Shown here piece after piece: positions 56,146 to 64,000 of a stretch of 64,000 nucleotides of DNA. Below the pieces are notes generated by a model that did no database searches, had not been told where the DNA came from, and saw only the letters and a list, made by a program, of their open reading frames with translations. The position numbers and the translations under genes were made by a program. Positions within the stretch are counted from its first letter, which is position 1. Each line of letters begins with the position of its first letter. The DNA is from Notospermus geniculatus (Eukaryota; Nemertea; Pilidiophora; Heteronemertea; Lineidae), in the NCBI GenBank assembly GCA_002633025.1, contig NMRB01000388.1, positions 304,323 through 368,322 of the forward strand, read 5' to 3'.

Positions 56146-56354
56146 TATTGTTGCGTCCGGCAATTGCGTCCACAATATAATTGACAGGATTCGCAACTGT
56201 AGGGCTACAACATGGCCCAAAAGCGTAACCGTGCTGCTCTACCCCCCAAACATCATCATGGTACGTTCCAACTCGGCGAGATTGTTCAAGATTGGTGTAC
56301 CGCTCTCTTGTTGTCGGTGATAACGTCGACGTTGGTGATTGTTCGTTCAAAATA

Positions 56355-56481
56355 GGGAGTTTTCGCAAAGCTCCCGAAACGCCATTGCGAACGCCAAACC
56401 CATTGTTCGCTGCCACGAATAGAGCACCGAACAAAAGGATAGACGTTCGCGTTGGGGTTTCGGGGGCTTTGCGAAAACTCC
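56355..56481. mobile_element. GGGAGTTTTCGC foldback MITE, copy 4
   Basis: Fourth member of the family, 210 bases from copy 3, with a matching loop (GTTCGCTGCC/AGAGCACCGAAC). It lies about 370 bases upstream of the VWA-peptidase TATA box. Confidence 0.9.
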
Positions 56482-56853
56482 TTAATATTCCGTCAACCCG
56501 CAAAGGTGCCTCTTCTGTGGTGGCTTTTTCTTGTGCACTCACTGTAGAAAGATAAAAATTAAAAAAAAAATGAAAAAAAAAGAATCATAAAGTGAAATGC
56601 GTGTGGAAAACTAAATACCCGGAATATGAAAGAGGAAGTCCCAAAATATCACTATGATTCGAAGAATCCTTCCGAAGCTGTGTGCAACCAGTGGTAATGG
56701 AGTCTTGAATTTGATTAGAGTTCATAGATCTCATCCCCGTTAAGAGCTCTGATACAGGCCAGAGATAAAACAATGATGTTATTCCTTATTGGTGATTATC
56801 ACTTTCACTTTTTGAAAGGGATTCACGGGGAAGTACATCATAGAAAATTTGTC

Positions 56854-56862
56854 GCTATAAAT
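56854..56862 (+). promoter_or_regulatory. TATA box of the VWA-peptidase gene
   Basis: CTATAAATA, about 170 bases before the 5'UTR splice donor at 57031. Transcription would start near 56885. Confidence 0.6.
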
Positions 56863-56865
56863 ACG

Positions 56866-56915
56866 TGTGACGACTGCTCCCTTGTTGTGACGACTGCTCT
56901 CTTGTTGTGACATCG
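56866..56915 (+). promoter_or_regulatory. Tandem 20-bp motif at the transcription start
   Basis: TGTGACGACTGCTCCCTTGT occurs at 56866-56885 and, with one change, at 56886-56905; a third partial TGTGACATCG follows. TGACG is a CRE/ATF half-site. The repeats straddle the expected start site downstream of the TATA box. Confidence 0.5.
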
Positions 56916-57030
56916 CGTTTTGTCGTTATTAAGTAGGCTTACCTTTCGCCTTCTTTCATTTTGAGTTAAGCTACTTGATGTGTCCATTTCGCCAGATTTC
57001 TTAATGAGCCCCTTAACACCTTAAATTAAG

Positions 57031-57266
57031 GTAAGTTCGATTTTTTCAGATTATCACTGGCACCTCATACAATGAAAAAAGAACCCCAGGAGAATCAAGG
57101 CTTTCCATTCGAAGAAGAAGACCAACATCTAAGTAGTTTCTGTTCGAACTTGCTGCCGGGATACTACGTCGAGTGACAAAAGGAAGAACTAAACTGTAAT
57201 TTCATTCTACCCGCCAGATAATATTTTGAAAATAATGATCGGTAATGACGTTTAATTCTTTTACAG
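57031..57266 (+). other. 5'UTR intron of the VWA-peptidase gene
   Basis: Donor AAG|GTAAGT at 57031 and acceptor TTCTTTTACAG ending at 57266, one base before the ATG at 57268. Strong consensus at both ends. Confidence 0.75.
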
Positions 57267-57267
57267 A

Positions 57268-59313
57268 ATGCCACTAATAACTGGTATCCTGCTGGACGTC
57301 TCTGGCTCCATGCGAGAAAGCATCCAAAGTGACCGCTTTGTAGGCATGCCATGGGCACGCTCCATTTTCGACGTCATGGACAATCTGATAAAGTATGACG
57401 TCTCAGAGGAAAACCTTGTTTTCGCGGTTGGCGTTGGAGCTGACGTTACTGATAAAGACAAAGAGACGTTCGACATACTGAGCACCATATCCAAGAATCA
57501 AAAGACCGAACGTGCTCTAACCAATTCCGACAAGCGTCGGATGATCGATCGTACTCTGTCTATACTGAGAGGAAACGGAGCTAGGCTAATTCGGGAATGG
57601 GTAACTATTGATCTCATTCAGGACACTGTATCCGACAGTGATGTCATTTTGTTACTGGAGAAGCTTGAAAACGATCCAAAATTCGTCAGTGACTTCGTCG
57701 ATCTTTTGCCCATGGCGTGTCGCGTGCCAGAGAGTTCATTTCTGGCTGTTGGTTTATCCATGTATCAAGCATTTACAGGAAAACGTGCAACAGAATACGA
57801 TATAACAGAACTTGTCAGGAAAGCTAAAGATTTGATCTCTCAATCTCCCGTCGATCGTTCGTCGTTGATCGCGGCCATCACAAATCAGTCTGTGTTTCGA
57901 GTTCACGACGCATCGGAAATCTTGCACGATTGCGTAGAAGAAAAAGATTTGACTGATTCGAGGATATCTGAGTTGATGGACACTGTTGAACCATTCATAT
58001 ATGGAGGAACACCCTTGTGTAAGGCACTTCGACAAGCCACTGACCTACTCACTCAACCTAAATATAAAGACTACAAGAAACTCCTCTTTGTCCTCTCTGA
58101 CGGCGAACCAGCAGATGGTGGACTACATGTACTTCCGATTTCAGAGCTGAGGAATTCCGATGTGCACGTCGTGTGCTCTTATATTACGAGATCTGATCTC
58201 ATAGAAACAAAGCGTCTGTACTGCAGGGAAGAAGATTCCTGGGACAAAGCAGCTCAGTTTATGTTCCGGTTGAGCTCGTCTGTCGAGACCCAGTCGCTGC
58301 CACGAACGATTTTCATCAAACGAGATTGGAAGATAGACTTCGTCAACAATGAAACCAGACTCTTTCTGCACGTCAATCATCCAGATCACATCAAAGACGC
58401 CTGTGATCTGGCCAAAAATGTGGTTTGTTGTCAGGACGCCCTTGCAGATTGTTTGTCCGACGTGTCACTTGACCTGTACATCAACCAAGAGAACAGAGAT
58501 TTCGAGGCAAAGGAACAGGAAGGAAGTACCTGTTACGCAAATGCAACCGCTGCTGTCCTGCATCTCGCAATGAAGCGCATAGTCGGTCGTGACGGTGGCT
58601 ATCCTGATTTCTACACCTTGAGGGAAGAAATCATCAGGAGATACGGTAAGCATGGAGCCACTACGGACGAAGTTCTACAAGAGTTTTGCCCGAAATACCG
58701 CTTGCGTTGTATTGGGCCTAAGGATGTTCGTATCATCAAAGCATTAGAAGCGATCGCCGCAAAGCGCCCCGTAGTGGCAAGATTCGAACTCACTCGGGCC
58801 GAATGGGCATCTTTTTCAAGTTTCTTTAAAGAAAATGAAGGAAAAGGGATCCTCACAACGAATGAGATTGACATCAAAAAGCGCCCGGAAGGAGAACCAA
58901 CCTTCGGCCATGCTGTTGTCTTAACCAGCTTCAACAGCGAATGTCTCCGCCTTATGAACTCGAAGGGAGTTGAATGGGGCGACAAAGGCTTCTTCCGAAT
59001 CAGGAATGCAGATGTTCTTGGATTACAGTTCTTCGATGTTTACTGGGAGGAGAAGGACTTATCCCAAGCAGAGAAGGCCTATTACCGGGTATACGGGGAG
59101 CAGAAAGCAGCCGAACATTTTGCAACGTTGAGGGGACTCCAGCTCGCCGAATACGAATGTCCGCTGTCAGAGTGTAAACAAAAGTCACTGGTGAGCGAAT
59201 TCTCTGGGAAGTTAACAGAGGCCACTTGTCCCAAATGCAAGAGAAAATTTAACTGTGGAGAGGAAGGGAATATCTTGGCACTGTATATGTATCTCACCTC
59301 ACTTGGGTCGTAA
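57268..59313 (+). CDS. VWA - papain-like cysteine peptidase - zinc-ribbon protein
   Basis: A 681-residue protein encoded without introns. Residues 4-340 form a VWA domain with a complete MIDAS: D10-x-S12-x-S14 (LLDVSGSM), T248 (GGTPL) and D278 (LSDGEP); about 160 mostly helical residues are inserted between the first and second MIDAS motifs. Residues 412-600 form a papain-fold peptidase: Q417, C422 (QEGSTCYANA), H548 (FGHAVVL) and N564 in the NSKGVEWGDKGFF motif typical of C1 peptidases; Q-C spacing is 5 instead of 6. Residues 631-657 hold a CX4C...CX2C zinc ribbon. No signal peptide, prodomain or membrane segment is seen, so it is probably cytosolic and unlike lysosomal cathepsins. Triad and MIDAS are intact, suggesting an active, metal-regulated protease or conflict-type effector; substrate and function are unknown. 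Confidence 0.93.
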   Translation: MPLITGILLDVSGSMRESIQSDRFVGMPWARSIFDVMDNLIKYDVSEENLVFAVGVGADVTDKDKETFDILSTISKNQKTERALTNSDKRRMIDRTLSILRGNGARLIREWVTIDLIQDTVSDSDVILLLEKLENDPKFVSDFVDLLPMACRVPESSFLAVGLSMYQAFTGKRATEYDITELVRKAKDLISQSPVDRSSLIAAITNQSVFRVHDASEILHDCVEEKDLTDSRISELMDTVEPFIYGGTPLCKALRQATDLLTQPKYKDYKKLLFVLSDGEPADGGLHVLPISELRNSDVHVVCSYITRSDLIETKRLYCREEDSWDKAAQFMFRLSSSVETQSLPRTIFIKRDWKIDFVNNETRLFLHVNHPDHIKDACDLAKNVVCCQDALADCLSDVSLDLYINQENRDFEAKEQEGSTCYANATAAVLHLAMKRIVGRDGGYPDFYTLREEIIRRYGKHGATTDEVLQEFCPKYRLRCIGPKDVRIIKALEAIAAKRPVVARFELTRAEWASFSSFFKENEGKGILTTNEIDIKKRPEGEPTFGHAVVLTSFNSECLRLMNSKGVEWGDKGFFRIRNADVLGLQFFDVYWEEKDLSQAEKAYYRVYGEQKAAEHFATLRGLQLAEYECPLSECKQKSLVSEFSGKLTEATCPKCKRKFNCGEEGNILALYMYLTSLGS

Positions 59314-59519
59314 ACTGTGGGTAGCGGTTCGAAACTGCGGGAGGAGTTTAGTATGTACCAGTTATAAAAAGACAAACAAATTACGACGTTTGCACAGAGA
59401 ATTCTCACTAACCAATCTCGAGGCATTCTTAGCGTTCAGCCAATGAAGGTGGAGGCGGCGCTGATGGCTAGAAAGTCCGAAATGTCGCAAGGATGCTGGA
59501 CATGTAGTTTATGTAGAGC

Positions 59520-59830
59520 TAGGTCCTATTATGTGTCCAAGGTTGTCTCACGATCATAGACTAGCCTGTACCTGCATTTCGTCATTTACCGTTGTTTATA
59601 TTCACTGCTTCCTTTGTGCCTTTCAATTAGTAACCATGTTGTCTAGTGCTGATATGTGGCGGGTGCACTTAGGCCTGCGTCCTGCTTGGATCGATAAAGA
59701 TACAGTCATCGTGTGGAAGGTTTTAAAAAAGTTTTCTCACGGCGGCGGAATCAGAGAGTGCCGACCTGTACCTGCATTTCGTCATGTTACATCCAGACGC
59801 TCGTTTGCACCTTTCAATTAGTAACCCGAC
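59520..59830. repeat. Two imperfect copies of a 65-bp segment downstream of the VWA gene
   Basis: CCTGTACCTGCATTTCGTCA near 59567 and again near 59764; both copies end in CCTTTCAATTAGTAACC. They lie in the presumed 3'UTR or just beyond. Confidence 0.75.
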
Positions 59831-60263
59831 GTTGCCTTGCAGATAGGGATTATCTCAAAAGGCCACTGCATATAAACTTTAGCTGCACCCTAACTAATTA
59901 ATAGACCTATACGGTTACTTCGGGTTCTTTGAAGGCATCTTCGCAAGGGGCATCTCCGCAGACAAATTCGATATCGAGGGTGAAGAGTAGTGCTCCACGT
60001 TTATGCGCATACGCGAGTTTGTGAAATGAACAAACTCCTCACAGCACAACCTAGTCTCCATTTTTGGAGCCTTCAAAAAATCCGGAAGGTTTGGCGATGG
60101 AAATGAGAGTGAAAATGGGAAAGATTTACACCTGACCAGGCAACGACATGTCATTTTTCTCATCTACACGTACATGTACATGTATATGATTGTATTAGAT
60201 GTAGGCCTACATGTAGTGAGTAGAACAATGTACAGTAAGTTGTAGTCCGTCATTCATGCACCG

Positions 60264-60269
60264 AATAAA
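60264..60269 (+). promoter_or_regulatory. Possible polyadenylation signal for the VWA-peptidase gene
   Basis: AATAAA about 950 bases after the stop codon, followed by an A-rich tract. No nearer canonical signal was seen, so the 3'UTR would be long or a variant signal is used. Confidence 0.35.
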
Positions 60270-60757
60270 TATTGTAAAAAAAAATTGTTAAAAAAAATTA
60301 TGCACTCCAAGTGGTATGATTATGTATGACAGGCTGATTCGAACCCACGGTCTCTCAGATAAAGGGCGTAGGCCTACTGTACCCCCAGTGAAATATTTTG
60401 AAGGTTGGCGCGTGGTTGTGTAAAATTTTGAATTTTTCAAGCATCATTCAATCTGCAACATGTCATGTTTTTTAAATCAGCAAACTTATTTTTTTATTGC
60501 ATTCCAAGGGACCACTGCACAGCACATATTTATGATGTCATATGTGCTCAATGCATATTTATGAAGGTACAACCAATAGGCCTAAGCAGTCACAGTATAG
60601 GTCATTCACTACAATAAAGGTCTTCAGCATGGACACTAGTGACATCCATGGATTGATGAAAATTCAAAAGTTTACAATGAGTGGAGTCTCCCTTTAAAAT
60701 TCTGTTTGCCGTATCAGTAAACAGTAGGCCCAACTGGTGACCCACTTAGTGTTCCGA

Positions 60758-60763
60758 TATAAA
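60758..60763 (+). promoter_or_regulatory. TATA box of the heavy-chain gene
   Basis: TATAAA 75 bases before the proposed ATG at 60833, leaving a short 5'UTR of roughly 45 bases. Confidence 0.6.
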
Positions 60764-60832
60764 GAGGTAGACAACGTAGCAACGTCATTCTAAGGCGGGC
60801 TGACCTGATGAAGGAGAGGAACAGCCACTAAA

Positions 60833-63800
60833 ATGACCAAGATGCAGTATCTGGTGTATGCTCTGGTGGTTTCAGCAGCTTGCGTATTCGGCCAAAATGA
60901 CAGAGGAGACAGTCAGGTAAGCCTGTCCAAACTCATTTGTTCCTCATCAATTTTTCTCATTTTGCCCTCCCCATTTCACAGCACTGAGCAGCGGGCACAA
61001 AAAAATCGCAGTTGTAAGGTGACGGAAACCTGGCTTTGCAACTACTCCAGCTACAGCTTCTTGTGGTTAGCTAGGGACCATTGGTCCTTACACACTTTAC
61101 TAACGATGTATAGAAAACATGTTCTTCTTCATCGTCGGTAAAGTGTGTAAGGACCTGCGATCCCCTAGCTAACCACAAGAACCTGTGCTCTTGCTCCTCC
61201 AACATCATCAAGTGTCAGTGACTTCGATTCGAAGGTATCAACAACCCGTTGTCTGGTCATCAATGCCGACCATCACCAACAGGAGAAGCTGCTGTAAACT
61301 TACACGTGCGATTTTTGTGTTTTTATGTTGTGATCAAACACGCCAAACGTCATGACAGTGTGCATTTGATTGATTCACTCCATAATATATTATGGTCGGT
61401 TTAAAACAAAGCCAGGAAAGTGCAGTATCAGTGGGCGGGCAGTATGCTTATGAGCCCTGGACATGAATGAACTCATGAGTCGATAGGCCTACACACAAAC
61501 ATAGCGTTAAAATGTCTTGCATTAAATCCTCACGCCAGTTGCGTTGCTGAAGAAGGGTTTACTAGTAATAGATGGCTGGCATTTAAACACTGAGGTTAGT
61601 GAAGTTTTAACGCCGGCGCACCAACCAGGCAGATTCTTGCTGAATCGGTTAAGTCATGAAGTGGCTGGCTATAAACGGAGCATAACTTTAATTTCGACAA
61701 CAGGACCGTTTCCTTCAAAACTGCCCGAACGTTCGAACGCCGGACCGTTACCCTACATCCCAGTGGTTCCTGGTGACGTAATTCGTGTAGATTTCAGCGA
61801 TAGGACACTGTAGCCACACCCATTGGCAGCTGTAAATTATGTGGGCTGTATTTTTACCACAACCAGCTCCCGCTTTCAACAAGCAAGGAGTTCAAGAACT
61901 TCAAATTGATATTTCTGCAGCTACCAAGAGGTTTAGTCATATACATAAGGTAATGTGACGTGCGAGCCGGTCACCGACTTGCACGAAAACAGCAACAAAG
62001 TCGGCAATTAACCCAAGGTCGCAGACCGCGTGATTATGACTAAGAAAAGATTACCTTACACAGCTCTGATTGGCTCCAAGGCAAGAAAAGCCGTCATTTC
62101 TTATCTTGCCGACATTTTTGGGGCGACTGTATCATCAGCAACATCCGTGTTGGTTTATTTACGACATCACCGCTCAGGTCAATTTTTAATTGCAAAGGAG
62201 ATGATTGTCTTCAAAGATGTGATGTCAAAGTCGACCTTGGTTTAGTAGGCCAAGAGATACGGTTCTTTTTTTGTCTGGCAATTAACCCCAGTGATGTTTA
62301 CTTTGACGTCTTGATTATTTTTTCTTTGAATTACCGGTGCATGATGCATCCCACAAAATTGTCAAAGGGATTTTATTCGGTTGTAAATTGTTCACTTCGC
62401 AACGGCCTGCTTAGGCCTTCGACAACGCACAGAGATAAATTTACTAAGGGATCCTTGCTAAGTGTTTTCCGGGCCATTGCAGAATCTCACAATGTCCAGT
62501 GAATTAACGGTGCCTACCGGTAATTGTTTGATGTCGAGGCAGAACGTCAACGTCTTATCTTCCAGCGAGTTCTGCCTCCAAAGATACGCTATCTGCACAT
62601 CGAGTCCAAAATTGCCTACCGTTTCGCTACAACCAACGTAGCAAGCATGCTGGCAAACAGCGACACTACGTCGAGGGAGGCTGTCTTCACGATACAATTA
62701 CCCAAGTCTGCCTTTATAACCACATTCTCAATGTAAGTACAAAAAACAAAAAATCCGATACGATACGATACGATACGATACGAGAAAATTCTACATTTTC
62801 CATGCATCAACATGGGTGACAGGACACAACGCACCCGGACAGAATGTGCTGTACCAAGGACAAAATGTACCAGACAATATGTATCGGGACATAAGGTACC
62901 CGGACAAAAGGTACCTAGGACAAAATGTACCTAGGAAAAAACGTACCTAGGACAGAAGGTACCCGGACAAAACGTACCTAGGACATAACGTACCTTTTGC
63001 CCAAGGTACCCTTTCTCCCAGGTACCATTTGCCGGATACGTTTTGTCCTACAACCATCAACATGCTGAATCAACGTCTGCCACCTGTAAAATGGTGACAT
63101 CTTTCGCCGCACCACATTAAACTGCGTCTTACTTTACAGGACAATCGAGGGCGTTACATACAACGGGGATGTGAAGGAGAAGGAACAAGCACGTCGGGAA
63201 TACATCGAAGCAAAACGTCAAGGACAGAGTGCAGGGCACATTGCTGCCAAGTAGGTGAACCCTGGCTGCACGTGGAGGAACTGTCCTTATTTGACGGTAC
63301 CGCCACCTATGGACAGTGTTGCACCCGTAAACATTGCTGCACCTGTGGAAAGTGCTGCACGTGTTGACGGTGCTGAACGGTAAACATGCACCTATTGATA
63401 GTTCTGCACCCGTGGACGTAGTGTTGCACCCGTAAACAGTGCTGCACCCATGAACGCCACCTGTGAAGTGGCAATTCTATCACTCATGTCATTTTACAGG
63501 GTTTTGACTCGCATTCTATTTGCAGACCTCGTAACACCAATGCCTTCGAAGTATCGGTGAACGTTGCTCCTCAACAGAAGGTGACTTTCAACCTGACTTA
63601 CCAAGAGCTCCTACAGAGGGCGCTGGCCATGTACCAGAACGTCATTTACATCAATCCCGGGCAAATAGTGAATGATATGAAGGTGGATGTCTACATTAAC
63701 GAGTCGAGACCGATTACCGTTTTGAGGGTCCCTGCCCTACAGAAGGATGTGCAAGATTCGCTGAATTCATTCGAAGGTAAGACTGAAACGACACCCAACG

Positions 63801-64000
63801 AACTGAAAGGTGTGTCTGACGAATAACGTCATCAGTTTACTCACTAAACCACCCTTGCGTTTTAGCGATGAAGAAAAACATGCAAACCTTGAGGCCGGTT
63901 CTACAATCTGAACTGCGGCAATTACATGTATAACAAATTACACTTTGAATCTTATTTTCAGTTAATCCAGATGCAGTAGTCTCGAAGACGTCACCGAAAT
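60833..64000 (+). CDS. ITIH: Inter-alpha-trypsin inhibitor heavy chain, 5' part
   Basis: Exons 60833-60916, 62566-62732, 63140-63250, 63526-63776 and 63962 to beyond the window end, with phases 0, 2, 2, 1 agreeing at every junction and good GT-AG signals. Exon 1 is a signal peptide (MQYLVYALVVSAACVFGQ; an earlier ATG adds three residues). Exons 2-4 encode a VIT domain, including YLHIESKIAYRFATT, TIEGVTYNGDV with KEKEQARREYIEAKRQG, and NVAPQQKVTFNLTYQELLQR. In vertebrates these secreted proteins carry a VWA domain after VIT and are linked to hyaluronan; the VWA part lies past the window end. The direct phase-0 junction of exons 1 and 2 leaves almost no propeptide, so a small exon may be missed in intron 1. 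Orthology to a particular vertebrate member is not implied. Confidence 0.9.
61059..61180. mobile_element. 122-bp foldback element in heavy-chain intron 1
   Basis: TCTTGTGGTTAGCTAGGG is inverted at the right end (CCCTAGCTAACCACAAGA), and GGTCCTTACACACTTTAC pairs with GTAAAGTGTGTAAGGACC inside. Confidence 0.9.
62755..62782. repeat. (ATACG)n microsatellite
   Basis: About five units of GATAC in heavy-chain intron 2, right after the donor at 62733. Confidence 0.9.
62820..63055. repeat. GGACAAAATGTACCTA repeat array with inverted tail
   Basis: Degenerate 18-base units GGACAAAATGTACCTA run from 62820 to about 62995, then the orientation turns (TACCTTTTGCCC, TACGTTTTGTCC). It lies in heavy-chain intron 2. 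Confidence 0.85.
63270..63460. repeat. GCTGCACCCGTAAACAGT repeat array
   Basis: Degenerate units of 15-18 bases built on GTGCTGCACCCGT and GTAAACAGTG in heavy-chain intron 3. Confidence 0.8.

Noticed and set aside
61544-61813. 89-codon frame in heavy-chain intron 1
   Set aside because: Starts at TTG, no VIT-like sequence, and the flanking exons already join in phase without it.
1-64000. Reverse transcriptase, transposase or tRNA genes
   Set aside because: No catalytic motif or cloverleaf could be supported anywhere by eye; all elements seen are short and non-coding.

Overview
The window is eukaryotic nuclear DNA: coding regions are broken by GT-AG introns with consistent phase, promoters carry TATA boxes, and most of the sequence is non-coding and dense in small palindromic (MITE-like) elements. 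The protein set (secreted F-type lectin with a PAN/apple-like domain, inter-alpha-trypsin-inhibitor heavy chain, ornithine decarboxylase, ER DnaJ, an intracellular VWA plus papain-fold protein) and the abundance of TAGGCCTA and TACATGTA words suggest a marine invertebrate deuterostome such as an echinoderm, hemichordate or amphioxus. The phylum cannot be fixed from sequence alone. Assembly gaps lie at 22654-23257 and 51021-51052, with single Ns at 46456 and 55856.

Layout. 1-16 kb is AT-rich, with no confident gene: two-copy direct repeats, a 17-bp minisatellite, a 61-bp satellite, and one possible terminal exon at 8.8 kb. At 19 kb a GTCACGTGAC E-box sits between two divergent candidate first exons: one leftward (exons 18955-18946 and 16113-16052), one rightward (ATG at 19056, with KEN and PIP-box-like motifs). 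24-29.3 kb holds a phase-consistent three-exon minus-strand gene for an unrecognised 424-residue protein. 33.7-34.5 kb has a plus-strand reading frame with a frame break. It converges on a minus-strand ornithine decarboxylase (39.1-34.95 kb, seven exons recovered, extreme N-terminus missing), followed upstream by a DNAJB9/ERdj4-like gene (40.6-39.7 kb). 41-46 kb is repeats. 46.2-49.9 kb is a four-exon F-type lectin whose signal-peptide exon occurs twice. 50.6-56.5 kb is a nest of foldback elements, including an 800-bp inverted repeat. 57.3-59.3 kb is an intronless 681-residue gene fusing a MIDAS-type VWA domain, a papain-like cysteine peptidase domain and a zinc ribbon, behind a TATA box and a 5'UTR intron. 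60.8 kb to the window end is the 5' part of an inter-alpha-trypsin-inhibitor heavy chain gene.

The genes do not form a pathway. The most unusual gene is the VWA-papain-zinc-ribbon protein. The most striking structural feature is a series of about ten two-copy direct duplications, several with a foldback element present in one copy and absent from the other. These are either natural filled/empty transposition sites or two haplotypes wrongly joined in tandem; the sequence alone does not decide. No transposase or reverse transcriptase reading frame was found, so all mobile elements here look non-autonomous.
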